A stretch of DNA of 64,000 nucleotides, from positions 1 through 64,000 of the forward strand of contig NZ_JAMQPV010000004.1 in assembly GCF_026151395.1 (NCBI RefSeq), read 5' to 3'. Of the stretch, positions 33,964 to 43,424 are shown piece after piece. A program made the position numbers and the translations under genes. This DNA is from Leptospira limi. Its GTDB lineage: Bacteria; Spirochaetota; Leptospiria; Leptospirales; Leptospiraceae. The notes under the pieces were generated by a model that had not been told where the DNA came from, did no database searches, and saw nothing but the letters and a program-made list of their open reading frames with translations. Numbering within the stretch: the stretch's first letter is position 1; the number at the start of each line of letters is the position of its first letter.

Positions 33964-34788
33964 ATGCTAAAAAAGATAGTTCTCATCGCCTTTCTCGTCT
34001 CGTTGACGAGCCTCACCGTTTTAGCACAAGGGCTTCCGTTTTTTTCTAGTTATTCCTTTACTGATCCTCGTTCGTCTCTTTTCCAAGTTGGCAATTCACA
34101 TAACGGCAATTTGGCGATACTTATCCCTTTTCGTTTCCCAAAGGAACTCGAGTTGGGATCCAATTCGGAATTTTCCAAATCCAATGACCCAATGGCAGGG
34201 ATTCAAATTTTTTCTCCAGTGATTCCATTCACTACTTCAAACCCTTACCGAAATCCTGAAGGGAATTTTGATGTGAGACCAGAACGTGCCAATGCAGCAC
34301 TTTTATCGTACCAACCGAATGTAACCTATGTGTATTACAGAAATGGATTCACACTTGATTTAGGACTGAGCATCGGTATGTCACTCAACCAAGGGTCTAA
34401 TGGATATGTGGATGTGGCAGAGTCAAAAGTGCGAATCAAATACCGCCTCAACAGGAATCTATTTTCCTTTATCAAAAATTCTCGTTGGGAATTGTTTTTA
34501 CAACTTTCTGAATTACATAGGTTTGAATCTTCTGATTACAACAATCGTTTTAACACTTCCATCCGTGCCCAAGAACCTTCGCGCACAAACTTCGTAGGAA
34601 GACAAGTGTATGTGACACCAGGGATCAGTATTTCCAATAGTAATATTACATTTGAAGGTATGGTGCGAGTTCCCATCAATGCAAGAGAAGCAGGTCGCAC
34701 ACTCGACGAACTATGGGCACCTGAGATCCAAGGAAACTTAGGACTCAAGTACTACATGCCAGTCACGCCTTCTCGTTCCACTCAGTAA
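33964..34788 (+). CDS. Hypothetical exported protein, probable outer-membrane beta-barrel
   Basis: 274 residues. A signal peptide (MLKKIVLIAFLVSLTSLTVLAQ) predicts export. The mature part alternates polar and hydrophobic residues in about 8-10 strands, with aromatic girdles (TYVYYRNGFTLDLGLSIGMSL, SRWELFLQLSELHRF, GNLGLKYYMPV near the end), the look of a small outer-membrane barrel. I do not recognise the family; it appears to be of the leptospiral type. It is divergent from the phosphofructokinase gene (84 bases between starts) and is followed by an unusual non-coding stretch. Confidence 0.7.
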   Translation: MLKKIVLIAFLVSLTSLTVLAQGLPFFSSYSFTDPRSSLFQVGNSHNGNLAILIPFRFPKELELGSNSEFSKSNDPMAGIQIFSPVIPFTTSNPYRNPEGNFDVRPERANAALLSYQPNVTYVYYRNGFTLDLGLSIGMSLNQGSNGYVDVAESKVRIKYRLNRNLFSFIKNSRWELFLQLSELHRFESSDYNNRFNTSIRAQEPSRTNFVGRQVYVTPGISISNSNITFEGMVRVPINAREAGRTLDELWAPEIQGNLGLKYYMPVTPSRSTQ

Positions 34789-35197
34789 ATAGGGCAAGTT
34801 TCCACCTTTCATAGATCTAATTGAACGAAATCGTTTCCTTCCTTTGGTAGGGGCGCCTCGAATCCGTTAGACGATTGGTAATCAATTTTATAACGACCGC
34901 GCTTTTCGCTCCAATTTTTCCAACATTTAGAGGTTTTCAGAATCCTACTGTATGGAAAAGATTTCCGCTACAATCGCTGGCGCAGGGGGAAAGGTATTCA
35001 TTGTCATACGTATAACAATCTTATAGCGGGTGATAATCGAGTATCAGATAAATTCTGGGGATGGAAATGATATGCGAATTACATTTATCACGCGTATTCT
35101 TGCATGTTATCCGCATTACAATTAACCGACGCCGGTCCAAGCGAACCGAATTACAATTAGCCCATGCCCATTTTAATAATAGACAACTTCAATTGTC
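34789..35197. other. Gene-free stretch of unusual composition with a degenerate short repeat
   Basis: 409 bases without a credible gene on either strand. CG dinucleotides are more frequent than in neighbours (GGGGCGCC, CGACCGCGCTTTTCGC, ACGCGTATTC, GACGCCGG). A 20-base unit around ATTACAATTA recurs loosely at 35075, 35115 and 35150. A hairpin-like GACAACTTCAATTGTC sits near 35184. No T-run terminator for the upstream gene and no promoter of good quality were seen. It may be a decayed gene or mobile element, or a non-coding RNA; I cannot choose. Confidence 0.5.
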
Positions 35198-35941
35198 TCA
35201 ATCAAAAATTCGACCTAAGTACTTCTCAAGATTGATACGGATTGGCATGAGATAAGAATTCATTCCATTCTCCGAACAATATGTAAGTACATCCTTTGCA
35301 AATTTCACATTCCATTCCAAACTCGGACGGAACTCTCTTGGGAAATAAGCTCGATTCCTAGATTCCCAATAACTTTGTGATTTTTCAGTGACCACGGGAC
35401 TAACACCGATATACACTTCCATCCCTTTCAGTTTTTCCGTGAATATATCCACAAGTCTCATATCAAAAAAAGGTTGGGTCAAAAACCCGTCAGCACCTGC
35501 GTCTTTTTTCATTTCAATGTAATCAAACTCATCTTTGATCCCAACACGGTACTGGTCGACAGCTGCATACACTTTCAAGTGTTGTATTTCTTTTTTTAGT
35601 TTTTTGATGAGTTTAATGGAAGTTGTTGGGTAAACTTGTTTTGACATATCCGTTGGTGGATCACCTTTGATCACAACCACCGAGGGAATTCGGTGGTGTT
35701 GTAAAGTTTTTACCAAAGGATCACAATTGTCTAAGTCAAAATCAATCGCTCGAATATGAGGGATAACATTTGGGAAGATTGGCTGAACCAAGGATGCCGC
35801 TTCCCAACTTCTATTTTCAAAGCGTAACAAATCAGGGATGTTAATACCCGAAATTTGATGATAATTTTTTTTTACAAATTTTACTTCCTGTAAAAGAACT
35901 GATACATCACGAGGTACAACTTCTAGTAGAATTTGATTCAT
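35198..35941 (-). CDS. metF: Methylenetetrahydrofolate reductase-like protein (short form)
   Basis: About 247 residues; typical MetF is about 290. A TIM-barrel pattern like MetF is visible: ILLEVVPRD at the start (the conserved Glu), PHIRAIDFD, VVVIKGDPPTD (FAD/folate region, matching the RGD-P of E. coli MetF), VYAAVDQYR and KKDAGADGFLTQPFFD. It would reduce methylenetetrahydrofolate to methyltetrahydrofolate for MetH, encoded about 1 kb upstream on the same strand. The start at 35941 overlaps the stop of the upstream lipoprotein gene (ATGA), so translation is coupled. The short length and divergent C-terminus leave some doubt on activity and on the electron donor. Confidence 0.75.
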   Translation of the reverse strand: MNQILLEVVPRDVSVLLQEVKFVKKNYHQISGINIPDLLRFENRSWEAASLVQPIFPNVIPHIRAIDFDLDNCDPLVKTLQHHRIPSVVVIKGDPPTDMSKQVYPTTSIKLIKKLKKEIQHLKVYAAVDQYRVGIKDEFDYIEMKKDAGADGFLTQPFFDMRLVDIFTEKLKGMEVYIGVSPVVTEKSQSYWESRNRAYFPREFRPSLEWNVKFAKDVLTYCSENGMNSYLMPIRINLEKYLGRIFD

Positions 35942-36318
35942 TCTTGGCAAGCATATTCAATCTGCCATTCCGTAACGTTTCTAGTATTCGATGTCTGAGT
36001 AGAATGAATTGCAACATTTGTATTCGACTTTGTAAAACCATTGTTATTTCGTTGTGCATTCATATTTGTATTTTGATTTACATTTGTTGTGCTTCCCACA
36101 ACAACTTCACCTTCTTGCAAAATTTTCACTTGTTTTGACCCGCAGTTTGTTGCCATAAATCGATCAGCCTCTGCTTTAGCTTCTGCTGATTTTAATAGAC
36201 CTTGTGTGACTGCTACCGTTCCACCCTCACCTGGCCTTGAATTAACAACTCTTGCTGTGGCGCAATGGATGGTCGATAGAGTTAGAATACCTAAGGTTAA
36301 AAAAGTAAATTGTTTCAA
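35938..36318 (-). CDS. Hypothetical lipoprotein upstream of the metF-like gene
   Basis: 126 residues. A signal peptide ends in a lipobox (LTLSTIHCATA), so the mature protein is probably lipid-modified. The rest has a helical AEAKAEADRFMATNCGSKQV segment, an Asn/Thr-rich linker (TNVNQNTNMNAQRNNNGF) and a closing WQIEYACQE. The two mature cysteines (NCGSK and YACQE) may form a disulfide. The layout resembles small leptospiral lipoproteins of unknown role. The last 4 bases overlap metF. A well-placed AGGAGAT stands before the ATG. Confidence 0.75.
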   Translation of the reverse strand: MKQFTFLTLGILTLSTIHCATARVVNSRPGEGGTVAVTQGLLKSAEAKAEADRFMATNCGSKQVKILQEGEVVVGSTTNVNQNTNMNAQRNNNGFTKSNTNVAIHSTQTSNTRNVTEWQIEYACQE

Positions 36319-36447
36319 TTTATATCTCCTGTTTTGCTTTTTATACTAATTTATAAAATTGAAAGTCAAATGAAAAAGTCTCATCGATTTAGAAATTCGG
36401 ATATTGTAACCTACGTATAACGAACAGGTCCAAAAAAGTTCAAACCT

Positions 36448-36834
36448 CTATGATTTTTCAACAAATCGTTTCCACGACAAGTCCACATCCATCTTAGAAA
36501 TATTTTCTTTTTTACGAGAGATTCGAAATTCAAAAATTCTAGATGCGGGCATCTTTGCAATCGTAGGTGCGGCTTTGTCGTCGTTGGAAGGAGAGTTTGG
36601 TGTTAGGTTGACATCATGTTTCCAAACAATCAAGGTTTCTTCTGTTGGGCAACTAACTTCCCCACAACTCACTTCTAAGATTTCCAAATCCGCATCTTTG
36701 GGAATGGTTGTGTAGGTAGAAAGCCACTCAGCAAGTTTCGGATGGAAAGGAAACCCTGAGGAAAGTTTCCCTTTTGTTACCGATTTCCATCCATGCTCGT
36801 GGGAAGGTTTCGATACTGTCATAGTGATCTCCAT
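36448..36834 (-). CDS. Hypothetical protein with a CGEVSCPTEET motif, downstream of metH
   Basis: 128 residues, cytoplasmic by appearance. The centre reads ILEVSCGEVSCPTEETLIVW, a two-cysteine loop that I have seen in small hypothetical proteins near cofactor genes but cannot assign. The C-terminal part (FEFRISRKKENISKMDV) is basic. The start could also be the ATG at 36822, which has GGAG in front. It follows metH on the same strand after 56 bases, so it may belong to that message. Function unknown. Confidence 0.6.
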   Translation of the reverse strand: MEITMTVSKPSHEHGWKSVTKGKLSSGFPFHPKLAEWLSTYTTIPKDADLEILEVSCGEVSCPTEETLIVWKHDVNLTPNSPSNDDKAAPTIAKMPASRIFEFRISRKKENISKMDVDLSWKRFVEKS

Positions 36835-36890
36835 TTCAGATCATCCATCACAAATCATTATTAAAAGATAACAACGATTTGTTTGAAGTC

Positions 36891-39800
36891 TTATCCTTTA
36901 GACTTCCTGGATGGGTCATAGTTTAGAATAGGAGACAACCAACGTTCCACTTCCGATTTTTCCATTTCTTTCATTTTAGCGTATGGTTCTACTTGGTCTT
37001 CGTTGATTTTTCCAATGGCAAAATAACGTGCTTCAGGGTGTGAAAAATAATACCCACTCACACTGCTAGCTGGCCACATCGCACAAGATTCAGTGAGTTT
37101 GATGCCTGCATTTTTTTCGACATCCAAAAGTTTCCAAATTTTGCGTTTTTCCGTATGATCTGGACAAGCTGGATAACCAGGTGCAGGTCGAATCCCGCGA
37201 TACTTTTCACGGATCAAATCTTCAGTGGTAAGATTTTCATCTTTTCCAAAACCCCACTCTTCCCTCATTTTATGGTGCATGTATTCAGCAAAAGCTTCTG
37301 CAAATCGATCTGCAAGTGCTTTGACCAAAATAGAATTGTAGTCATCATGTTTGACTTCATAGGTTTTCGCTAATTCTTCAATGCCGTGGCCTGCTGTGAC
37401 TGCAAAATAACCGATATAATCATTTTTGTTAGTTTCTTTTGGAGCAATAAAATCCGCCAAACTATAATTAGGTTGGTTTGACATTTTTGTTGTTTGTTGG
37501 CGTAACATTGGGTAAAATCCCAATGATTTTTGTTTGGTTTCATCTTCAAAAATTTCAACCATCTCACCGTGTGAAACCGCTGGGAACATACCAACAACAG
37601 CTCTCGGTTTGAGGTCTGGATTTTCTAACATTTCTTTTAAGATAGTTTGCGCATCATTATACAAAGAAGTTGCTTCTTTCCCAATCACTGGATCCTTTAA
37701 AATTTGTGGGAAACGCCCTTTTAATTCCCAAGCCAAAAAGAATGGAGACCAGTCAATAAACGGTAGTAAGTCTTTCAAAGAAACATCATTAAAAACTTTT
37801 ATGCCCGTAAAACTTGGCTTTGGTGGCGTATAAGAATCCCAATCCGCCGCAAATTTGTTTTTGATTGCATCAGCAATTGGAAGGATATTACGTTCACTTT
37901 CTCTGGAATAAAATTCTTCTCGGATACGTGATTGTTCTTCCGTGATCGTTTTCGCATACTCCTTTGATGTTTGAGGATTTAAGACACTGTTCATCACATT
38001 TACGACGCGAGATGCATCCATCACATGTAAAACTGGTTGTGAGTACTGTTCTGCAATTTTCACAGCAGTATGTGCAGGAGAAGTAGTAGCACCACCAATC
38101 AGAAGTGGAACTTTAAACTCCAATCGTTCCATCTCTTTTGCCACATAAACCATTTCATCGAGAGAAGGAGTGATAAGACCAGATAGCCCAATGGCTGCGA
38201 CGTTTTCTTTTTTAGCAGTTTCCAAAATCTTTTCACAAGGCACCATTACACCGAGGTCTATCACCTCATAATTGTTACACGCCAAAACCACACCCACAAT
38301 ATTTTTCCCAATATCATGCACATCACCTTTTACAGTTGCAATGAGGAATTTTGCTTGTTTACTTTCGTCTTTTTGGTTTCGTTTTTCCTCTTCCATATAA
38401 GGCATGAGGTAAGCGACTGCCTTTTTCATTACCCGCGCACTTTTAACAACTTGTGGCAAAAACATTTTACCAGCACCAAAAAGTTCCCCTACCACCTTCA
38501 TTCCGTTCATGAGTGGTCCTTCGATGACATCGAGAGGTTTGGCTAAACTTTGGCGTGCTTCTTCCGTATCTTGGGTTACAAATTCATCGATACCTTTCAC
38601 AAGGGCGTGTGTGAGCCTCTCTTCAACCGTTCCACTGCGCCAAACATCATCCTTCTTTTGGACTTTTGCTTCACCATGGAAACTACCAGCAGCATCGATC
38701 AAACGTTCTGTGGCATCTGGTCTTCGATTGAGTAACACATCTTCCACTAATTCAAGTAAGTCTTTTGGGATTTGTTCATAAACTTCGAGCATCCCTGCAT
38801 TGACAATCGCCATATCCATTCCTGCTTGGATGGCATGGTATAAAAAGGCAGAGTGCATTGCTTCCCTGACCGGGTTATTGCCTCGAAAGGAAAAGGAAAT
38901 ATTACTGAGTCCACCTGATACTTTCGCACCTGGGCAAACTTTTTTAATCTCACGTGTGGCTTCAATAAAATCGACAGCATAATTATTGTGTTCTTCAATC
39001 CCAGTTGCAACGGTTAAGATGTTGGGATCAAAGATAATATCAGTTGGCTCAAAGTCTAATTTTGAAACTAACAAATCATAAGCACGTTTACAAATTCGAA
39101 CTTTGTCATCTTTAGTTGCCGCCTGCCCTTGTTCGTCGAACGCCATCACAATCGCTGCTGCTCCAAATCTTTGGATCGTGCGAGCATGGTTTAAAAATAC
39201 TTCTTCCCCTTCTTTGAGGGAGATGGAGTTTACAATAGGTTTCCCTTGGATACACTTAAGGCCCGCAAGTAACACAGACCATTTCGAGGAATCAACCATA
39301 AAAGGAACACGAGCAATGTCTGGTTCCCCTGCAATTAAATTCAAAAACTTTGTCATCGATGCTTCTCCATCGAGAAGCGCCTCATCAAAGTTAATGTCTA
39401 TGATATTGGCACCAGCTTGTACCTGTTGTAAGGCAACTTGAACAGCTTCTTCAAAATTTCCATCTAAGATGAGTTTTTTGAACTTCGGAGATCCTGTGAC
39501 GTTGTTTCTTTCTCCAACGTTGATGAATCCTTGGTCTTTAGTAAGTTTGAGTGGTTCTAGACCTGCAAATCTACTGAGTTGTGGTTGTTCTTTTAAAGCA
39601 CGAGGTTTTATCGAACTAACTGCTTCTTTTGCAGCACGGATGTGTGCAGGTGTGGTTCCGCAACACCCACCTACTATATTTAAGAAACCCGCTTCGCCGA
39701 AATTTTTCATCCATCCACCAAACTCTTCTGGAGTTTGGTCATACCCACCAAACGCATTGGGAAGGCCAGCATTTGGGTAACAAGATACATAACAATCGGC

Positions 39801-40607
39801 CACACGAGATATTTCTTCAATATAGGGACGCATCTCACCTGCACCTAACGCACAGTTGATTCCAACTGCAAGTGGTTTTGCATGTTTGATCGAAATGTAA
39901 AATGCTTCTCCCGTTTGACCTGAAAGGGTTCGACCAGATGCATCGGTAATCGTAACCGATAAAACAACAGGAATACGAATGTTTCGTTCTTCAAATACCT
40001 TTTCAATGGCATAAATACATGCTTTGAGATTCAAAGTATCGATATTAGTTTCTGGTAATAATAAATCCACACCACCATCGAGTAATGCCGATACCTGTTC
40101 ATGGAAACAATCGACTAATTCATCAAAGGTGACAGCGCGAAATGCTGGGTTATTTACATCAGGTGAAAGGGATGCTGTTTTGACAGTTGGTCCAATTGAA
40201 CCTGCAATAAAAACGTCTGTTTTGCCAGTTTTCGCTTTGAATTTTTCTACTGCATTTTTTGCACACTGAACAGCTGCTAGGTTTAGGTCTCTCACAGCAG
40301 ATTCCATTTTATAGTCTGCTTGCGAGACAATATTGGAACTAAAGGTATTGGTTTCGATAATATCCGCACCGGCTTCCAAATACTCTAAGTGGACAGATTC
40401 TATGATATCTGGTCTCGTGATCGCAAGAACATCATTATTTCCCTTTATCGAAACAGGCCAATCCTTAAACCTGTCACCTCGGAAATCGACTTCCTCAAGT
40501 GAGTGCCTTTGGATCATGGTCCCCATGGCACCATCTAGAACTAAGATTTTTTCCGTGAGTAACTTTAAGAGGGTTTTGGAAGAAGGATTGGTATATTCAA
40601 ATTTCAT
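36891..40607 (-). CDS. metH: Cobalamin-dependent methionine synthase
   Basis: 1238 residues, the full four-module form. In order: homocysteine domain (1-330, with zinc cysteines in [11 protein letters not shown] and [12 protein letters not shown]), methyltetrahydrofolate domain (about 355-620, from [13 protein letters not shown]), cobalamin cap and binding domain (about 660-890, with the lower-axial motif [13 protein letters not shown] and [13 protein letters not shown]), and the SAM-dependent reactivation domain (about 900-1238, with [15 protein letters not shown]). It methylates homocysteine to methionine. Reactivation needs an electron donor; the FdxA-type ferredoxin gene just upstream is a candidate. 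No cobalamin or SAM riboswitch was seen in the 78 bases before the start. Confidence 0.97.
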   Translation of the reverse strand: MKFEYTNPSSKTLLKLLTEKILVLDGAMGTMIQRHSLEEVDFRGDRFKDWPVSIKGNNDVLAITRPDIIESVHLEYLEAGADIIETNTFSSNIVSQADYKMESAVRDLNLAAVQCAKNAVEKFKAKTGKTDVFIAGSIGPTVKTASLSPDVNNPAFRAVTFDELVDCFHEQVSALLDGGVDLLLPETNIDTLNLKACIYAIEKVFEERNIRIPVVLSVTITDASGRTLSGQTGEAFYISIKHAKPLAVGINCALGAGEMRPYIEEISRVADCYVSCYPNAGLPNAFGGYDQTPEEFGGWMKNFGEAGFLNIVGGCCGTTPAHIRAAKEAVSSIKPRALKEQPQLSRFAGLEPLKLTKDQGFINVGERNNVTGSPKFKKLILDGNFEEAVQVALQQVQAGANIIDINFDEALLDGEASMTKFLNLIAGEPDIARVPFMVDSSKWSVLLAGLKCIQGKPIVNSISLKEGEEVFLNHARTIQRFGAAAIVMAFDEQGQAATKDDKVRICKRAYDLLVSKLDFEPTDIIFDPNILTVATGIEEHNNYAVDFIEATREIKKVCPGAKVSGGLSNISFSFRGNNPVREAMHSAFLYHAIQAGMDMAIVNAGMLEVYEQIPKDLLELVEDVLLNRRPDATERLIDAAGSFHGEAKVQKKDDVWRSGTVEERLTHALVKGIDEFVTQDTEEARQSLAKPLDVIEGPLMNGMKVVGELFGAGKMFLPQVVKSARVMKKAVAYLMPYMEEEKRNQKDESKQAKFLIATVKGDVHDIGKNIVGVVLACNNYEVIDLGVMVPCEKILETAKKENVAAIGLSGLITPSLDEMVYVAKEMERLEFKVPLLIGGATTSPAHTAVKIAEQYSQPVLHVMDASRVVNVMNSVLNPQTSKEYAKTITEEQSRIREEFYSRESERNILPIADAIKNKFAADWDSYTPPKPSFTGIKVFNDVSLKDLLPFIDWSPFFLAWELKGRFPQILKDPVIGKEATSLYNDAQTILKEMLENPDLKPRAVVGMFPAVSHGEMVEIFEDETKQKSLGFYPMLRQQTTKMSNQPNYSLADFIAPKETNKNDYIGYFAVTAGHGIEELAKTYEVKHDDYNSILVKALADRFAEAFAEYMHHKMREEWGFGKDENLTTEDLIREKYRGIRPAPGYPACPDHTEKRKIWKLLDVEKNAGIKLTESCAMWPASSVSGYYFSHPEARYFAIGKINEDQVEPYAKMKEMEKSEVERWLSPILNYDPSRKSKG

Positions 40608-40685
40608 AATATTTATGTATATAATTAGATCAGTAGATTAAAATAAAAGTGGGCGATTACTTTCGGAATACACCCACAAGATTCG

Positions 40686-40985
40686 TTATTTACTCGGGTC
40701 GGAACATTTGGCACCTTTGAGAGGTGGTTTTGTTGTTACGATTACCGGGAATTTATTTGCTTCTTTTGCGTTTACTTCAATTGATGGTTTGTGTTTTTCG
40801 GGAACATCATAGTCCGGAAAAATCGCATCAATCGGGCATTCGTATTGGCATGCATTACAATCAATACAAGTATCTGGATCGATGTACAAAGTGTCCGGAG
40901 CTTCGTGAAAAGCTTCCACTGGACAAACTGCAGCACAACTCGTGTATTTACAATCAACGCAAATTTCAGTTACAACATACGCCAT
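40686..40985 (-). CDS. fdxA: 7Fe-type ferredoxin (FdxA)
   Basis: 99 residues from MAYVVTEICVDCKYTSCAAV. The first cluster motif CVDCKYTSCAAVCPVEAF and the second CIDCNACQYECPIDAIF match the FdxA group, which carries a [3Fe-4S] and a [4Fe-4S] cluster. The C-terminal tail after residue 60 is charged and ends in KCSDPSK. It is a small cytoplasmic electron carrier. I start at 40985 because GGGAG stands 9 bases upstream and FdxA proteins begin with this strand. It lies between ahcY and metH on the same strand, and could feed electrons to MetH reactivation or to MetF; that is inference. Confidence 0.93.
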   Translation of the reverse strand: MAYVVTEICVDCKYTSCAAVCPVEAFHEAPDTLYIDPDTCIDCNACQYECPIDAIFPDYDVPEKHKPSIEVNAKEANKFPVIVTTKPPLKGAKCSDPSK

Positions 40986-40999
40986 GAGAAACTCCCAAT

Positions 41000-41036
41000 G
41001 CCCTTTATTGAACAATCATAAAGGGCAATTTTTTTT
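41000..41036 (+). other. Hairpin with T-run, plus orientation, between fdxA and ahcY
   Basis: GCCCTTTAT (41000-41008) and ATAAAGGGC (41018-41026) form a perfect 9-bp stem, followed on the plus strand by a run of eight T (41029-41036). All genes around are on the minus strand, where the hairpin instead sits just before the fdxA ribosome site and has no T-run after it. It may act as a processing or attenuating hairpin for fdxA, or terminate antisense transcription from the fdxA side. Confidence 0.6.
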
Positions 41037-42354
41037 AGTAGCGGTAGTGGTCCGGTTTGTAAGGACCTTCTAGTGGAACACTGATGTAATCAGCTTGTTT
41101 TTGAGTGAGTTTTGTCAAACGAACACCCAACTGCTCCAAATGAAGTGCAGCTACCTTTTCATCCAAGTGTTTTGGAAGGCGATACACACCCAACTCATAT
41201 TTCGTAGTATAGAGTTCAATTTGAGCCAAAACTTGGTTCGTAAAGGAACTAGACATGACAAATGATGGGTGGCCTGTTGCGCAACCTAAGTTCACTAGAC
41301 GACCTTCCGCAAGAACGATAATGGATTTACCATCTGGGAAAGTGTATTTGTCTACTTGAGGTTTGATTTCTTTTTTAGTCACACCTTTCTCAGAATTCAA
41401 ACGTGACATTTGAATCTCAGTATCAAAGTGACCAATGTTACAAAGGATTGCACCGTCTTTCATCGCTTTCATGTGTTCCAAAGAAATGATATCATCATTT
41501 CCAGTTGCTGTCACAACGATGTCTGCGTTTTCAATTACATCTTCCACGCGAAGTACTTGGTATCCTTCCATCACTGCTTGGAGTGCACAAATTGGATCGA
41601 TTTCAGTTACGATCACACGTGCTCCAAAATTACGAAGGGATGCAGCAGAACCTTTTCCTACGTCTCCGTATCCGCAAACGAGAGCTACTTTTCCAGCAAG
41701 CATCACGTCAGTAGCACGTTTGATTCCGTCAGCAAGTGACTCACGGCAACCATAAAGGTTATCAAACTTTGATTTTGTTACAGAGTCGTTTACGTTGATT
41801 GCAGGGATTTTCAAAGTTCCTGCTTTTAATTTTTTATGAAGTGCAATCACACCTGTAGTTGTTTCTTCAGAAACACCTTTGATGTCTGCAAGTAGTTGTG
41901 GGTATTTTTCATGGATGAAGTGTGTAAGGTCATGTCCATCATCTAGGATCATGTTAGGACCTTTGCCACCATCAAAAAATAGAGTTTGTTCAATACACCA
42001 CCAGTATTCTTCTTCCGTTTCACCTTTCCATGCAAATACAGGGATTCCTGCTTTTGCAATTGCGGCTGCTGCATGGTCTTGTGTTGAAAAAATGTTACAA
42101 GAGGACCAACGAATGTCAGCACCTAATGCAGCTAAGGTTTCGATAAGAACCGCTGTTTGGATTGTCATGTGAAGAGATCCGCAAATTCTTGCACCTTTAA
42201 GTGGTTTAGAAGTTCCGAATTCTTTACGAAGAGCCATAAGACCTGGCATTTCTTTTTCTGCCAAAATGATTTCTTCTCTTCCCCATTCTGCAAGAGAGAT
42301 ATCCTTCACTTTATATGGCAATCGTTCCGATTTTGTTTCAGTTGCTGTGGACAT
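41035..42354 (-). CDS. ahcY: S-adenosylhomocysteine hydrolase
   Basis: 439 residues, the normal length. It splits SAH into adenosine and homocysteine and so keeps methyltransferases from product inhibition. The NAD-binding motif [22 protein letters not shown], the substrate region [13 protein letters not shown], and the C-terminal KPDHYRY with its conserved Lys and Tyr are all visible, as is [12 protein letters not shown] containing the active-site Lys. It begins 9 bases after the ArsR-methyltransferase fusion gene and is likely in its operon, behind the palindrome at 43336-43367. Confidence 0.98.
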   Translation of the reverse strand: MSTATETKSERLPYKVKDISLAEWGREEIILAEKEMPGLMALRKEFGTSKPLKGARICGSLHMTIQTAVLIETLAALGADIRWSSCNIFSTQDHAAAAIAKAGIPVFAWKGETEEEYWWCIEQTLFFDGGKGPNMILDDGHDLTHFIHEKYPQLLADIKGVSEETTTGVIALHKKLKAGTLKIPAINVNDSVTKSKFDNLYGCRESLADGIKRATDVMLAGKVALVCGYGDVGKGSAASLRNFGARVIVTEIDPICALQAVMEGYQVLRVEDVIENADIVVTATGNDDIISLEHMKAMKDGAILCNIGHFDTEIQMSRLNSEKGVTKKEIKPQVDKYTFPDGKSIIVLAEGRLVNLGCATGHPSFVMSSSFTNQVLAQIELYTTKYELGVYRLPKHLDEKVAALHLEQLGVRLTKLTQKQADYISVPLEGPYKPDHYRY

Positions 42355-42363
42355 TTTGTTTCC

Positions 42364-43326
42364 TTATTCCTTTGTTGCTTTGATTGTTAAAATTTTAAAA
42401 CTTGATTCTGTTTGGATTTCTCCAATTGATTCGACTTTGAAACCTGCATTTGATAACCATGATTCAAATAATTCTGGTTCAAACCCAAGCCATAAATCCG
42501 CAAAATTATCTCTCATGTATTCTGCATTGTGTTTCTCTAAATCAACAATACACAAAACTCCACCCGGTTTTAATACACGGGCAATCTCTTCTAAAACTGT
42601 AGGTGGATGAGAAATATGATGCATAACCATAGATGCAACTACCGCATCACAGGATTTAGATGTAAGTGGCAAATGTTCCATAGGTGTTTGGATTAAACTT
42701 ACACTTGGATTTTTTGCAAAGTGGATGGATGCGTTTTCAATCATACGGGAAGAGTTGTCAATTCCAGTAACATGTTTTGCTTTATTGAGTAAAAAAGGAA
42801 TAAGACCTCCAGGCCCACATCCCAAGTCTACAATGTTTTCACAAAGGGGTAACTCTTGTAAAATCCATGAACGATAAAGTTTTGGGTGTAAGGTTTCTTC
42901 CTGTAATTTTTCCCAACTCTCAGCAACTCCATCAAAAAATGATTTCGATTTTTTCTCACGAGCTTCTAAAATTTGATGAACCATTTTTTGATCCTTTTCT
43001 CTTGAGGGAAGTTCTTCTTTATAAGATAACAATAATTTGGTGAGCTCTAAAGGGAATCTGAATCCAAATCCCTCTTCATCTGGTAAAAAACTGTAAACCA
43101 AACTGCCTTCCCGTCTCGAACCAACTAACCCGGCTTCTGTTAGGATTTTTAAATGGCGGGAGATCCGTGATTGGCCCATGCCCAAAATTTCCACCACTTC
43201 ATTCACGGAAAATGCTCCAAAACTTAAGATATGGAGGATCCGAATCCTGGTTTCATCAGAAATGGCTTTGGTGGCAGCTAGGATTTGTGAGGCACTGCGG
43301 ATGGATGGAAGGGTTTCTGTTGCCAT
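42364..43326 (-). CDS. ArsR-family regulator fused to a SAM-dependent methyltransferase (SahR-like)
   Basis: 320 residues. Residues about 12-95 are an ArsR winged helix (ATKAISDETRIRILHILSF, then recognition helix GMGQSRISRHLKILTEAGLV). Residues about 135-320 are a class I methyltransferase: motif I ENIVDLGCGPGGLIPFLL, GIDNSSRMIENA and VLKPGGVLCIVDLEKH. Fusions of this kind are known next to methionine-cycle genes, where ArsR-type SahR represses ahcY and relatives and is released by SAH. This gene lies 9 bases upstream of ahcY with a 32-bp palindrome 9 bases before its ATG, so autorepression with SAH or SAM sensing is a strong inference. No Shine-Dalgarno is evident. Confidence 0.9.
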   Translation of the reverse strand: MATETLPSIRSASQILAATKAISDETRIRILHILSFGAFSVNEVVEILGMGQSRISRHLKILTEAGLVGSRREGSLVYSFLPDEEGFGFRFPLELTKLLLSYKEELPSREKDQKMVHQILEAREKKSKSFFDGVAESWEKLQEETLHPKLYRSWILQELPLCENIVDLGCGPGGLIPFLLNKAKHVTGIDNSSRMIENASIHFAKNPSVSLIQTPMEHLPLTSKSCDAVVASMVMHHISHPPTVLEEIARVLKPGGVLCIVDLEKHNAEYMRDNFADLWLGFEPELFESWLSNAGFKVESIGEIQTESSFKILTIKATKE

Positions 43327-43335
43327 TTCTAAGAT

Positions 43336-43367
43336 ATCTACATATCAAGAAATCTTGATATGTAGAT
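43336..43367. promoter_or_regulatory. 32-bp perfect palindrome, probable operator of the ArsR-methyltransferase/ahcY operon
   Basis: Arms 43336-43350 and 43353-43367 are exact reverse complements of 15 bases separated by AA; the core reads TATCAAGAAATCTTGATA. It is the only sequence of such symmetry in the intergenic gap and lies right before the regulator's ATG. Its core resembles the SahR-type binding site as I recall it from studies of methionine-cycle regulons. No T-run follows on either side, so a terminator is unlikely. Confidence 0.8.
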
Positions 43368-43378
43368 TCTGAGCAACC

Positions 43379-43414
43379 AAAAAAAGGAATGTTCCTAAAA
43401 ATTGGAACATCCTT
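43379..43414 (-). terminator. Rho-independent terminator of the 846-residue methyl-accepting protein gene
   Basis: On the minus strand, AAGGATGTTCC and GGAACATTCCTT pair with one bulged T around an 8-base loop, followed by a run of T. It ends the gene at 43425 and separates it from the ArsR fusion operator region. Confidence 0.85.
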
Positions 43415-43424
43415 CGGCAGGGAA

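Noticed and set aside
40608..40685. Possible SAM or cobalamin riboswitch before metH
   Set aside because: The 78-base gap has no B12 box, no SAM-type core and no strong hairpin.
43336..43367. The palindrome as a terminator
   Set aside because: It has no T-run on either side, and the gene upstream has its own terminator at 43379-43414.
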